Shown here one piece after another: positions 8,263 to 17,332 of a stretch of 64,000 nucleotides of DNA. Within the stretch, counting starts at the first letter, position 1; every line of letters begins with the position of its first letter. A program made the position numbers and the translations under genes. The DNA comes from Suilimivivens sp964393865 (GTDB lineage Bacteria; Bacillota; Clostridia; Lachnospirales; Lachnospiraceae). The DNA is taken from contig CAYMUW010000013.1 of the NCBI GenBank assembly GCA_964393865.1, positions 1 through 64,000 of the forward strand, read 5' to 3'. The notes below the pieces were generated by a model. It ran no database searches, was not told the origin of the DNA, and was given only the letters and a program-made list of their open reading frames with translations.

Positions 8263-8949
8263 TTACTCCGCCTCTTTGGCAATAATAAGGGAATAATATC
8301 CCGCCGTATCAGGTATTTCGTCCAGGTGAAAATAAACCTGTTCCTTTTGCATTCCGCAGTTTTCCACCATAACCGCATCGTGTCCGCTTTTCCTGATGAT
8401 TTCCTTTATCTGCTTCATCCTGCTCCCCAACTTCATCAAAACACAGGTTCCCGCAGAAGGCAGCTCCTCCGTCAAATTATACACAGCCGGATAAACATGT
8501 ATCGCTTCATCCCCGATGGAAAGGGGCACATTGACTCTTGCCGCCGCCGCACAAAAAGACGGCACTCCGCTGATCAGCTGCGTCTGAAATCCGTTCTCCT
8601 CCACAATCTGCTGAATATAGGTAAAGGTGGAATAAACGGTGGGGTCTCCCAAAGTAAGATATACTACGTTCTTTCCCTGCCTTAAATATGCTTCCACCAT
8701 TTCAGCGCCCTTCCGGTGGCACCTTTTCTGCTCTTCCCTATCATGGGTCATAGGCATATAAACGGAAATCAGCTGCTTATCAGCAAGCTCCGGAACAGCT
8801 GCAACAGCAATTTGATATGCGGCAGTTTCCCTTGATTCCGCTCCCGGCAAAGCAATGATGTCGTTTTCTTTAATCACTCTGACCGCCTTTAATGTCATAA
8901 GCTCCGGATCTCCCGGTCCTACACCGACTCCGTATAATAAACCTGTCAT
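8263..8949 (-). CDS. cbiL: Precorrin-2 / cobalt-factor II C20-methyltransferase
   Basis: A 228-residue SAM-dependent methyltransferase of the tetrapyrrole family. GVGVGPGDPELMTLKA at the N-terminus is the first conserved loop, YLTLGDPTVYSTF near residue 100 the second, and GVPSFCAAAARVN the third, all typical of CbiL/CobI, which methylates C20 on the way to cobalamin. It is the last gene of the hemC-bioY-cobA/hemD operon, 36 bases after the fusion gene. No other corrin gene is in the window, so the rest of the cobalamin pathway must be elsewhere. CobI and CbiL differ by cobalt timing, which cannot be told here. Confidence 0.92.
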   Translation of the reverse strand: MTGLLYGVGVGPGDPELMTLKAVRVIKENDIIALPGAESRETAAYQIAVAAVPELADKQLISVYMPMTHDREEQKRCHRKGAEMVEAYLRQGKNVVYLTLGDPTVYSTFTYIQQIVEENGFQTQLISGVPSFCAAAARVNVPLSIGDEAIHVYPAVYNLTEELPSAGTCVLMKLGSRMKQIKEIIRKSGHDAVMVENCGMQKEQVYFHLDEIPDTAGYYSLIIAKEAE

Positions 8950-8985
8950 ATGCTGCTACCTCTTTTCGTAATTTTATGTTTCTGT

Positions 8986-10497
8986 TCACTGGCTTAGGGC
9001 TGCTTCCAACAAGGCCTCTGTCATCGCTTCTACCGTTGCCTCACCGGCAACAATCGGCTCCTGTTTAAAGCATTCCCGGTAAGCCTGCGCACAGACCGGT
9101 CCGATACAAATTCCCTGAGCCTGTTCATCCATCCGATACCCGGATTGCTGCAAAGCCCTGACGCTTCCTGCGCTTCCAAACAAAACATATTCCGGCTTTT
9201 CCGTCTGCACCTCCCTGCATAAGAAATGCGTATCATACAGGTCAAACCGGCGGCAACCCAGCCGCTTTTCCCCCAGCCTCCGTGTAAGCACATCCGTTCC
9301 CTGACCGGAACTGAATAAATAAACCCTTTCCCCTTCCCTGATCTGTAAAAGCAGCTCATCTGCCAAAGCCGAAGATGTATATTCCCGGGGACAAAGATCC
9401 GCTATAATCCCATACGCTTCCAGCTCCCGCCTTGTTGCAGCGCCGATCACCGCAAACTTACAGGACGCCAATCGTCTGTGATCCATCTTTTCCCTTCTGC
9501 ACCGTTCAAAGAAAACCCGAATCCCCTGCACGCTTGTGAAAACAATCCACTTCCTTTCGGAAGCTGTTATCTCCTCCCATGGAATCGGAACGGCAGTTTC
9601 CTCACACTTCCCCTGCATCAGGGAAACAGGCTCTGCTCCCAATGGCTGCAGCCGCCTGTGAAGCTTTTGCTGAAAATCATCGGTTCCCGTCAGCCCTACC
9701 CTGATCTCCGAAAGGGGAAGCTTCACGCCGTTATAAAAATCCAGCGCCACCACATCCCCGATCACAATTACGGCAGGCGTTGTGACATTTTCCTTTTGGG
9801 CCTTTTCCAATATCGTATCCAGACTGCCGATTATCTTATAGGGATTGGCCGTGTTTCCGCCGGACACAATGGCAGCCGGCGTATCTTTATCACGCCCTTT
9901 TTCCCTCAAAATGCTTACAATCGCTGCAAGGCTCTCCAAGCCCATGAGAAAAATAAGCGTCCCCTCCAGACCTGCAAACTGTTCCATATCCCTGCGCAGC
10001 ACGTCCTCTCTGGTATGCGCCGTCATAATATGAATACTTCTGCTTACGCCACGATGGGTCACCGGGATTCCCGCTTCGGCCGGAATCGCCAAAGCCGAAC
10101 TGATGCCGGGAACAACCCTCCACGGAATATGGTTTTGATTTAAAAATTGAATTTCCTCGCCGCCTCTTCCAAAAACAAAAGGGTCTCCACCCTTTAACCT
10201 GACAACCTGTTTCTTCTGACGGGCAAGCTTTACCAGAAGGCTCTGAATATCCTCCTGTTTTGCGGAAGACTTATGGCTTCTTTTCCCAACATATATTTTC
10301 TCGGCATCGGAAGGCGCCTCCTTTAACAGCTCCGGGTCAATCAAATCGTCATACACCACAGCGTCACATGTTCTTAACAGGGTAAGTCCTTCCAGCGTAA
10401 TCCATTCCCTGCTTCCACAGCCTGCGCCTATCAGGCTGACGCACCCTATACCGACGGTTTCATTTTTCATACTTATCCTCGTTTCCGTGGGCAACAA
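8986..10497 (-). CDS. cobA: Uroporphyrinogen-III C-methyltransferase / uroporphyrinogen-III synthase fusion
   Basis: A 503-residue two-domain enzyme. Residues about 15-260 are the CobA/SUMT methyltransferase (VSLIGAGCGSREWITLEG, then VVRLKGGDPFVFGRGGEE, then GVSRSIHIMTAH) that makes precorrin-2. Residues about 265-500 are HemD, uroporphyrinogen-III synthase, with the weak but typical pattern IVFTSVQGIRVFF and VYLFSSGQGTDVL. CobA-HemD fusions are common in Clostridia. Together with hemC upstream, it converts porphobilinogen to precorrin-2. The usual third step (CysG-type dehydrogenase) is not in the operon. Confidence 0.95.
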   Translation of the reverse strand: MLPTETRISMKNETVGIGCVSLIGAGCGSREWITLEGLTLLRTCDAVVYDDLIDPELLKEAPSDAEKIYVGKRSHKSSAKQEDIQSLLVKLARQKKQVVRLKGGDPFVFGRGGEEIQFLNQNHIPWRVVPGISSALAIPAEAGIPVTHRGVSRSIHIMTAHTREDVLRRDMEQFAGLEGTLIFLMGLESLAAIVSILREKGRDKDTPAAIVSGGNTANPYKIIGSLDTILEKAQKENVTTPAVIVIGDVVALDFYNGVKLPLSEIRVGLTGTDDFQQKLHRRLQPLGAEPVSLMQGKCEETAVPIPWEEITASERKWIVFTSVQGIRVFFERCRREKMDHRRLASCKFAVIGAATRRELEAYGIIADLCPREYTSSALADELLLQIREGERVYLFSSGQGTDVLTRRLGEKRLGCRRFDLYDTHFLCREVQTEKPEYVLFGSAGSVRALQQSGYRMDEQAQGICIGPVCAQAYRECFKQEPIVAGEATVEAMTEALLEAALSQ

Positions 10498-10516
10498 ATT
10501 GTCACTTGATTTTATT

Positions 10517-11137
10517 CTACATTTCAGCTATCTGCTTTTGAAACGCAGCCCTTAACCGGTTACAAATAATGGCTGCCAGAACACAAAGAAGAAAATCCTC
10601 AAAAATCGTCAAAAGACAGCAGTTCACTAAAACAACCTTCCAGCCTACCGGCATGCTGATCACATAATTGCTGATAAAGTAAAAGTAAAGAATGCCCACG
10701 CCATAATACGCCGCCAGCCCCACTATGGAGGTCAGAAGCATCCAGGGAAAGGAAGCCTTCTGCCTATGATCCATCATCATTCCCATAACAAATGCGGCCA
10801 GGGCAAATCCCAGCAGAAAGCCAAAGGTGGGACGGATTAAATACGCCGGTCCGCCGCCGGAAGCAAATACCGGCACGCCCACCAGTCCGATAACAAGATA
10901 AACGCAAACGCTCATGGCCGCTCTTTTCTTTCCCAGTAAAAAACCGGCAAACAAAACAAAAAACCATTGCATGGTGAAATGCATCGCATAGGGCTCCACC
11001 GGTATTTCAACCTTGATAAAAGCACCGATGGCAATCAGTGCCGCAAAAAATCCGCATAATGTTAAATCCAGCGCTTTGGACTTTGCATGTATTTTATATT
11101 GTTTTATTGACATTTCTTTCTCATTCACATTCGTCAT
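10517..11137 (-). CDS. bioY: BioY-family biotin ECF transporter substrate-binding subunit
   Basis: A 206-residue membrane protein with about six helices. The segment around GGGPAYLIRPTFGFLLGFALAAF matches the conserved core of BioY S-components, and LLGKKRAAMSVCVYLVIGLVGVPVF matches the preceding helices. BioY binds biotin and works with the shared ECF ATPases, which are not in this window. Its position between hemC and cobA-hemD is odd for a biotin transporter; it may be a BioY-like protein serving another cofactor, or just a passenger. Gaps to its neighbours are 57 and 19 bases. Confidence 0.85.
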   Translation of the reverse strand: MTNVNEKEMSIKQYKIHAKSKALDLTLCGFFAALIAIGAFIKVEIPVEPYAMHFTMQWFFVLFAGFLLGKKRAAMSVCVYLVIGLVGVPVFASGGGPAYLIRPTFGFLLGFALAAFVMGMMMDHRQKASFPWMLLTSIVGLAAYYGVGILYFYFISNYVISMPVGWKVVLVNCCLLTIFEDFLLCVLAAIICNRLRAAFQKQIAEM

Positions 11138-11194
11138 AATTCATCCTTCTCTTTCTTTTCCATTGGGTGCGTCCGTGCAGATATCAATCACATC

Positions 11195-12085
11195 TCACCC
11201 CTGTTCATATTGCGCACGCAGCCGTCCGGCTGCTTCTTCTGCAACGGCAGTCGGATCCTTTCCGGCGGCACTTGCAAACACAACCTTTTCTCCTGCTTCA
11301 TCGCCGTACATCACCTTCAGGAAGATATCCTCCCCGACTGTTTCTCCGATTGCCCCTACCGGCACATGGCATCCTCCTCCCATTAAAGACAGAAAATGTC
11401 TTTCCGCCGTAACGGTACGGTCGGATTCTTCATCCGCAAACCTGTTCAGCATCGTCAGGATATCCTTACGCTTTTCTGCAGTCTCTATGGCAAGCGCTCC
11501 CTGCGCCGGTGCCGGAATCATTTCCTCATACCCAAAATATTGGGCAATCCTCTCTTCCAGATGTACCCGGTTTAAGCCTGCCGCCGCCAGCACAATTCCA
11601 TCCAGCTTTTGTTCCTCCATTTTGCGGATACGGGTTTCCACATTCCCGCGAATATCCGCGATCTGCAAATCCGGCCTGAGTTTTAAAAGCTGATATTTCC
11701 GCCGCAGGCTCCCGGTTGCAATAATCGCATTATCAGGCAGCTCCGCAAGGGACTTCTTTTCTCTTAATATCAAAACATCCCTCGGATCTTCCCTTTTCCA
11801 GACCTTTGACAATACCAGTCCTTCCGCCAGCTGCCCCGGCATGTCCTTCATGCTGTGCACGGCAAAATCAATGGCACCGTCCAACAATTGCTCCTCTATT
11901 TCCTTGATAAAAAGTCCTTTGGTTCCGATCTCCTTCATGGGAACATCATGAAACTTATCGCCGGTTGTTCTCACAATAACCAGTTCAAATTTATGTTCCG
12001 GGAAATGCTCAGCCAATCTTTTCTGTACGATCCCTGCCTGCGCCAGCGCCAGCTTCGATCCTCTTGTCCCAATTTTATATATCAT
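11195..12085 (-). CDS. hemC: Hydroxymethylbilane synthase (porphobilinogen deaminase)
   Basis: A 296-residue cytosolic enzyme that joins four porphobilinogens into hydroxymethylbilane. The start IGTRGSKLALAQA, the substrate loop FAVHSMKDMP and the cofactor-carrying cysteine in GGGCHVPVGA (about residue 240) are all present, so it should be active. First gene of the operon hemC-bioY-cobA/hemD-cbiL. The absence of hemA, hemB and hemL nearby is notable; they must lie elsewhere. Confidence 0.95.
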   Translation of the reverse strand: MIYKIGTRGSKLALAQAGIVQKRLAEHFPEHKFELVIVRTTGDKFHDVPMKEIGTKGLFIKEIEEQLLDGAIDFAVHSMKDMPGQLAEGLVLSKVWKREDPRDVLILREKKSLAELPDNAIIATGSLRRKYQLLKLRPDLQIADIRGNVETRIRKMEEQKLDGIVLAAAGLNRVHLEERIAQYFGYEEMIPAPAQGALAIETAEKRKDILTMLNRFADEESDRTVTAERHFLSLMGGGCHVPVGAIGETVGEDIFLKVMYGDEAGEKVVFASAAGKDPTAVAEEAAGRLRAQYEQG

Positions 12086-12183
12086 ATTGCCCTCTTCTTA
12101 ACCTGCAATTATAAATTACGTATTATTGTAACATAGTATCGGGGAAAAAACACTGCCGTACAGAGAAATTTCCTGCTCTTTAC

Positions 12184-12212
12184 TTGTTTTACCCAAAGTT
12201 CTATAGTAAAAT
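12184..12212 (+). promoter_or_regulatory. Promoter of the EAL-domain gene
   Basis: TTGTTT (12184-12189), 17-base spacer, TAAAAT (12207-12212), placed 77 bases before the ATG at 12289. The divergent hemC start is about 100 bases to the left. Confidence 0.55.
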
Positions 12213-12288
12213 ATTATGGAATCAGTTTTCCTTATAATGGAAATGCATATACAAAGGAACCTGAAGCAGAAACGTGTGGAGGATACAG

Positions 12289-14175
12289 ATGAATATTAAG
12301 GTTCAATGTTGCGGACTTGTCCTGATGTTGATTATTTTATATTTCTACGGAACACAAAAGAAAATCCGATTAAATGCGGAAAAAGCTTTTTTCAGCATGA
12401 TTTGTACCATTATTGTAAGTCTTTCTCTGGATATTCTGTCACTTGTTGCGCTTACCCATCAGGATGTCATGCCCGAATGGACGGTAAATTTCATTTGCAA
12501 AACCTATATTGCTACCCTTGTTCTGGTTGCCTTATGCGGCGTTCTCTATGTCTGCACGGATATCTATAAGGACGATCTCCGCTACAAAAAAATTTCCTTT
12601 CGTTTTGGTATGGTTGCAGCCGTTGGAATTATACTGATTTATGCATTGCCGATTTATAACTATTGCGACGGTGTCAAGATGTATACTTATGGCCCCAGTA
12701 CACTTGCCACCTATGCTTTTGCTTTTCTGTTTTTCTTCTCAATTGTTGCGTTGATGCACATATACAGGAATAAAATGAATCCCAGAAGACGGGAGGCTGT
12801 GCAGCTGTGGGTGGCCTTCTGGATTATCGCCGCAATCCTTCAATTTTTGTTTAAGGATCTTCTCATTGTGGGCTATTCGGGTGCCCTTGCGGTTATGGTC
12901 GTTTATTTAAAGCTGGAAAACCCGGAAACCAATCTGGATCGGCAAACCGGTCTTTATAATCAAAATACCCTTTTACAGTACATGGAGCAGTTACGTGAAA
13001 AGGACATCCCCTTTTCCGCCTTATGCCTGATTTTTTCCCGCTCCCGCACTACCAATATGACTACCGATGCGGAAAAAAATATCAAAGTGGAGGTTATCAG
13101 CTTTCTTTTGAATATTCCCAATGCTTTGGCCTTTAAGAATACGGAAGATGAAATTGTGCTTTTGTTCCATGACAATGTTTCTATATGGGACTGCTACAAA
13201 ATGCTGCAGAAACGCTTTGAACTCAGCTGGGGAAAGGATCTCAATGTCTTCGTAAATCCAAACTGGATTGTAATGCCGGATACCGGAATTGTAGACCGTA
13301 TCGATGATATTATTTATCTTTTTCACTATGTAAGACACAGTATCAAGGAATTTGACGAGAAGGACACCATTATCATTGACTCCTCCATTGTAAAAAGCAT
13401 GTATGAGGAAAGACGTATTGAGAGCCTGTTGATAGATGCCATCCAAAATGACCGGATAGAGGTGTATTATCAGCCAATTTACTCAACCAAGGAACAGCGT
13501 TTTACCTCTGCGGAGGCATTAATCCGTATCAGAACCGAAGAGGGCGAAATCATTCCGCCCGGCGTATTTATCGGTATCGCAGAAAGAAACGGTATTATTT
13601 TAAAATTAGGGGAAATTGTTTTTGAAAGAGTATGCTCCCTTTTACAGACAGGCCTGCCTATTCAGCTGGGAATCCACTATATAGAAGTCAATCTGTCTGT
13701 TGTTCAGTGTGCCTATGAACACTTGGCCGAAAGCTTTATCCGCATTATGCAGAACTATGAAATTGATCCTTCATGGATTAATTTGGAAATCACTGAATCC
13801 GCTTCCGTCAGCACCAAAAAAACACTGCTGGAAAATATGAAACTGTTAATGGATTACGGAATTAACTTTTCTCTGGATGACTTCGGCACAGGCCAGTCCA
13901 ATTTAAATTACATCGTGGAAATGCCGGTCAATATTGTAAAGTTTGACCGCCACATGACCTGCGCATATTTTGAAAACGGAAAAGCAAAATATGTTATGGA
14001 TGCAGCTATGCATATGATTCACGGATTAAAGCTGCAGATTGTATCGGAAGGCATTGAAACCAGGGAGCAGTTTGACACCATGAAGGAGCTGGGTATCAAT
14101 TACATACAGGGATATTACTTTTCCAAGCCCTTACCGGCTGCGGCGTTTCTTGAATTTCTGGCTAAAGAAAGCTGA
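12289..14175 (+). CDS. Membrane protein with degenerate GGDEF and active-type EAL domain
   Basis: About 628 residues. Seven or so N-terminal membrane helices (first 215 residues) form a sensor module, followed by a degenerate GGDEF domain (starts LDRQTGLYNQNTLLQYM; the active-site loop reads NTEDE instead of GGDEF) and a C-terminal EAL domain. The EAL domain has the full catalytic set: AEALIRI, NLEITES, LDDFGTG, VKFDR, and SEGIETREQ with QGYYFSKP. I infer a c-di-GMP phosphodiesterase whose GGDEF part is regulatory. I chose the ATG at 12289 because a strong GGAGG lies 6 bases before it; an upstream GTG at 12274 would put the Shine-Dalgarno inside the gene. Confidence 0.9.
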   Translation: MNIKVQCCGLVLMLIILYFYGTQKKIRLNAEKAFFSMICTIIVSLSLDILSLVALTHQDVMPEWTVNFICKTYIATLVLVALCGVLYVCTDIYKDDLRYKKISFRFGMVAAVGIILIYALPIYNYCDGVKMYTYGPSTLATYAFAFLFFFSIVALMHIYRNKMNPRRREAVQLWVAFWIIAAILQFLFKDLLIVGYSGALAVMVVYLKLENPETNLDRQTGLYNQNTLLQYMEQLREKDIPFSALCLIFSRSRTTNMTTDAEKNIKVEVISFLLNIPNALAFKNTEDEIVLLFHDNVSIWDCYKMLQKRFELSWGKDLNVFVNPNWIVMPDTGIVDRIDDIIYLFHYVRHSIKEFDEKDTIIIDSSIVKSMYEERRIESLLIDAIQNDRIEVYYQPIYSTKEQRFTSAEALIRIRTEEGEIIPPGVFIGIAERNGIILKLGEIVFERVCSLLQTGLPIQLGIHYIEVNLSVVQCAYEHLAESFIRIMQNYEIDPSWINLEITESASVSTKKTLLENMKLLMDYGINFSLDDFGTGQSNLNYIVEMPVNIVKFDRHMTCAYFENGKAKYVMDAAMHMIHGLKLQIVSEGIETREQFDTMKELGINYIQGYYFSKPLPAAAFLEFLAKES

Positions 14176-14297
14176 TTTTCAGAAAGGGAAACCTGTCTTT
14201 CTTTCTCTCTAAGCGCCTCCTCATACCCCTTTAAGGCTGCAAAGGGCATAAACTGCTTTGCCCGTTCCGATCTATCCATTTTCGGTCTATTCGCCAC
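14115..14297 (-). CDS. Small YolD-like protein linked to Y-family polymerase
   Basis: A 60-residue basic, helical protein starting at a GTG with GGAGGG 7 bases upstream. The core DRSERAKQFMPFAALKGYEEAL resembles the first part of YolD-like proteins, which in Bacillus sit next to the Y-family polymerase UvrX/YqjW. Its start overlaps the end of the polymerase gene by 11 bases, so the two are translationally coupled. Its 3' end runs 61 bases into the EAL gene on the other strand, a tail-to-tail overlap. A role as polymerase partner is inference from this association. Confidence 0.7.
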   Translation of the reverse strand: MANRPKMDRSERAKQFMPFAALKGYEEALREKERQVSLSENQLSLARNSRNAAAGKGLEK

Positions 14298-15558
14298 TTC
14301 TGTGCCCTCCGATCTGATGATTTCTTTCCATTGCGGTAGCTCCCTCTTCCAGGTTCATTCCCTTCAAAATCGCATTCTTTCCATACCTCTTCTTAATATC
14401 CAGCATTGCCCTCTGGATGCTGCGCTCCTTCTCCCTTTCCTTTGGGTCCGTGAAAAGTTCGTATTGTATATAATCCTCTTCCGTTACATTGTTAAAGGAA
14501 ATGTTGATCCTGTGTATCAAAGCCCCCTTGTAGGTTACGATTTTCTCAAACAGCTGCTCCGTCTGTGAAATAATGACCCTTGCGGAGTTGGTTTTGCTGT
14601 TCAGATTTACGGTTCCCTTGGCGGACTCCAGCTTCTGAAAATTAGCATATCCCACATAAAGAGTGACGGATTTGGTCACCAGTCCCTTTTCCACCAACTC
14701 AAGACACAGCATATCTGCCATCTCCTTCACCACCAGTCTGGCCTTGTCATATTCATAATCACCCCCCAGCACTTGACCGCTGGTAAGACAATTGGTGGAC
14801 GGCTTATAATTTTTGATGTCGGCAATCGTAACAGGCTCTCTTCCCCATGCATGATCGATCAGAAGCTCTGCGTCTATCCCAAATTCCTTATAAAGAATAT
14901 CCTCATCCATGTCCGCCACTCCCGCCATGGTGTAGATTCCATATTGCTTAAGCCTGTTTGCGGTGCCGATGCCAATTCTCCAAAAATCGGTAAGCGGCCT
15001 ATGATGCCAAAGCGTCCGCCGATAGCTTTCCTCATCCAAAAATCCAATATGATCCTCAGAGTGCTTAGCGGTAATATCCATGGCAATCTTGGCAAGATAA
15101 AGATTGGTACCGATGCCGCAGGATGCCGTAATACCGGTAGTTTCCAGCACATCTTTCATAATCACGTTTCCCAGCTCTCCTGCCGACATTCCGTACATGG
15201 TAAGGTAATCCGTCACATCCATAAATACCTCATCAATGGAATAAACATGGATATCATCCTTGGAAATATATTTCAGATAAATTGCATATATATCTGCGGA
15301 CACATCAATATAATGCTGCATCCGCGGCGTTGCCATAATATATTTCACATGAGGCGGTATTTGAAATACCCGGCAGCGATTGGGAATTCCCAGCTTTTTC
15401 ATGGCCGGGGTAATCGCCAGACAAATCGTCTTCTCACTGCGCTCCGGATCAGCCACCACCAGATTGGTGGTCATGGGGTCAAGACCTCTGTCCACGCACT
15501 CCACAGAAGCATAAAAGGATTTTAAATCGATACAAATATAGGTTCTGTCAGCCGGCAC
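14287..15558 (-). CDS. Y-family DNA polymerase (DinB/UvrX type)
   Basis: A 423-residue translesion polymerase. The first metal site is in ICIDLKSFYASVECVDRGLDP, the second in VYSIDEVFMDVTDYL, and the helix-hairpin-helix region includes IGTANRLKQYGI. The C-terminal little-finger domain follows. The sequence is closer to the Gram-positive UvrX/YqjW branch than to DinB proper. Start is a GTG with AGGAGG 10 bases before it. A LexA box lies just after its -10, so it is SOS-induced. It is followed by the small YolD-like gene. Confidence 0.92.
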   Translation of the reverse strand: MPADRTYICIDLKSFYASVECVDRGLDPMTTNLVVADPERSEKTICLAITPAMKKLGIPNRCRVFQIPPHVKYIMATPRMQHYIDVSADIYAIYLKYISKDDIHVYSIDEVFMDVTDYLTMYGMSAGELGNVIMKDVLETTGITASCGIGTNLYLAKIAMDITAKHSEDHIGFLDEESYRRTLWHHRPLTDFWRIGIGTANRLKQYGIYTMAGVADMDEDILYKEFGIDAELLIDHAWGREPVTIADIKNYKPSTNCLTSGQVLGGDYEYDKARLVVKEMADMLCLELVEKGLVTKSVTLYVGYANFQKLESAKGTVNLNSKTNSARVIISQTEQLFEKIVTYKGALIHRINISFNNVTEEDYIQYELFTDPKEREKERSIQRAMLDIKKRYGKNAILKGMNLEEGATAMERNHQIGGHRSGE

Positions 15559-15596
15559 AGCCGTTCCGCCTCCTTTCCGTTCGAACTTGTTTTAAT

Positions 15597-15644
15597 CGAA
15601 TATATGTTCTATATCAGTATAGCATATTATCCTTTCCTTTTCAA
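15597..15644 (-). promoter_or_regulatory. SOS-controlled promoter of the Y-family polymerase
   Basis: Minus strand: TTGAAA -35 (15644-15639), 17-base spacer, TATACT -10 (15621-15616), then a LexA-type box (plus strand cgaatatatgttct, 15597-15610) with the Gram-positive pattern CGAA-N-NNN-GTTC. A second partial box, cgaac followed by ttgttt, begins at 15582. LexA bound here would block transcription until DNA damage. Confidence 0.7.
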
Positions 15645-15651
15645 ATGGAAC

Positions 15652-16608
15652 TTACTGCCTTTGTTCCCCTGCTTTCCAGCTCTCTGAGGGCTCGCAGCTC
15701 CATGTAATTTCTTTTCCGTCACTTTCGGCAATAATGCTGCCCTGCTCGTCGGTCCGAAACACCTGTATCCCTTCCCGGCGCAGTATATTCAAAACCGCTT
15801 CATGGGGATGTCCGTAATCATTTCCCTCCCCGCAGCTGATTACCGTGTAATCCGGCGCCACCTTCCGGATAAACTCCTCCAATAAGGAACTGCTGCTCCC
15901 ATGATGTCCGGCCTTTAACACATCTGCCTGCAATTCTCTTCCGCTGCTCAGCATTTCCTCTTCCGACTCAGCCTCCGCATCACCTAAAAACAAAAAAACG
16001 GTGTTTCCATAAACAAGTCTGATAGCAATGGAATAATTGTTTTCCCGCTCATAAAACTGGCTGCTTGGCGCCAAAATGGTAAAGGATGCATCACCCAGTG
16101 TATACTCACTACCCACTGCAGGAAGGATGTTATGATAATTCCGGGCTTTCATGGCATCTGTCAAATCGGAGTAGGACTTGGTATCCTTTTCATATTCGGG
16201 GTACATAACAACATCACAGTCAAACTTGGTAATCACCACATCCAATCCCCCAATGTGGTCCGCATCCAAGTGAGTTCCGATGACGTAATCCAGCTTTGTA
16301 ACTCCGTGATTTTTCAGATAAAACTGAACAGTGGTTCCCTTTGTATTATCTCCCGCATCAATCAGCATGGCATGCTCCCCGCACTTAATCAGGGTTGCAT
16401 CTCCCTGTCCCACATCAATAAAATGCACCTCCAGCTCATCGGAAAGCGTCTCCTGTTCCTGAGATACCGGCTTACTGTCAGCGTACTCCTCCTCCTGAAA
16501 AGAGGACTGCCTCCGCAGGCACAAAAACAGATTTACCGCCAGCAGAATCAGGATAATTCCAAGCCTCTCTCTTCTATATCCCCTGCCTCTTTTGCCTGAC
16601 ATTTTCAT
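15652..16608 (-). CDS. ComEC/Rec2-type metallo-beta-lactamase-fold hydrolase
   Basis: A 318-residue protein with one N-terminal membrane anchor (about residues 16-30) and a metallo-beta-lactamase domain. FIDVGQGDATLI opens the fold, GTHLDADHIGG is the zinc-binding HxxxDH site, FLGDAE carries the next ligand and KAGHHGSSSS the last. This matches the C-terminal domain of ComEC as a free protein. The membrane anchor puts the domain outside the cell. The exact substrate is unknown; nucleic acid or phospholipid phosphodiester cleavage is reported for related domains. Neighbour: an Sfp-type gene 6 bases upstream. Confidence 0.88.
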   Translation of the reverse strand: MKMSGKRGRGYRRERLGIILILLAVNLFLCLRRQSSFQEEEYADSKPVSQEQETLSDELEVHFIDVGQGDATLIKCGEHAMLIDAGDNTKGTTVQFYLKNHGVTKLDYVIGTHLDADHIGGLDVVITKFDCDVVMYPEYEKDTKSYSDLTDAMKARNYHNILPAVGSEYTLGDASFTILAPSSQFYERENNYSIAIRLVYGNTVFLFLGDAEAESEEEMLSSGRELQADVLKAGHHGSSSSLLEEFIRKVAPDYTVISCGEGNDYGHPHEAVLNILRREGIQVFRTDEQGSIIAESDGKEITWSCEPSESWKAGEQRQ

Positions 16609-16613
16609 CTTCC

Positions 16614-17309
16614 CTAAAACTCCGTCTTTTCCTGTGCTTTCCTGTCTGCAAGCTCCGCCTTAATCCAATCGGGTTTCATGTTCTCCTGTCGGCTGCATAC
16701 GCACAGACTATACCCCGGCAGTTCATTGTTTTCCGCAAAATATGCAGCTGCTTCTCCCTGCTCCCTAAGAGCGCTGCTCTTCCAGTCTATCTGAAAGGAA
16801 TCAAGTCCCTGACCAATCCCTCTTCCCGTAAGCTTAATATAACTCTCCCTGATACTCCAAATACGGAAAAACATATCCTGCGCCCGGTTTTCATCAAGAC
16901 TTTGCAGCAATTGATTATCCTCCCCGGTAAAAAACCGCCGCGCGATTCCTTTTCTGCCGCTTCGATGCTCCTGAATATCCACGCCTGTCTCCTGCTCCGA
17001 CACTGCGCAGCATACATACCGCCCGGAATGAGACAGGTTAAAATATACATCCGGATATTCCGCCAAATAGGGCTTGCCCCATTGTCCTTGGCAGGTACGA
17101 AAGGGAGGCGTTTTTTCCCAGGGCAGATTTAAGTAATCACATAAGGCATAATGCTGCAGCAGTCCTGCTCCAAGGCTTCGGGCCCTGTCATTGCTTTTCT
17201 CCCTGTGCTCCCAGATCTTTCTCCGCTCTTCTTCAATTTGTTCCATGTGCGCAAAGAGGATGCTTTCTTTCCAAAAAGAAACATCCTCCGCATAATATAC
17301 TTTAACCAT
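16614..17309 (-). CDS. 4'-phosphopantetheinyl transferase (Sfp type)
   Basis: A 231-residue enzyme that moves phosphopantetheine from CoA to carrier proteins. TGVDIQEH holds the magnesium-binding aspartate, and WSIRESYIKLTGRGI the conserved W-x-x-KE-x-x-K-type motif, here with IRES replacing the usual KEA. It is next to the MBL gene and hisS. No polyketide or peptide synthetase is in the window, so its target carrier protein is unknown; it may serve fatty-acid ACP. Confidence 0.88.
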   Translation of the reverse strand: MVKVYYAEDVSFWKESILFAHMEQIEEERRKIWEHREKSNDRARSLGAGLLQHYALCDYLNLPWEKTPPFRTCQGQWGKPYLAEYPDVYFNLSHSGRYVCCAVSEQETGVDIQEHRSGRKGIARRFFTGEDNQLLQSLDENRAQDMFFRIWSIRESYIKLTGRGIGQGLDSFQIDWKSSALREQGEAAAYFAENNELPGYSLCVCSRQENMKPDWIKAELADRKAQEKTEF

Positions 17310-17332
17310 AATCTACTTAATTATTTCATCCC

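Noticed and set aside
10498..12288. Cobalamin or biotin-type riboswitch in the hemC operon
   Set aside because: The leaders are short and I see no B12-box or other conserved riboswitch core.
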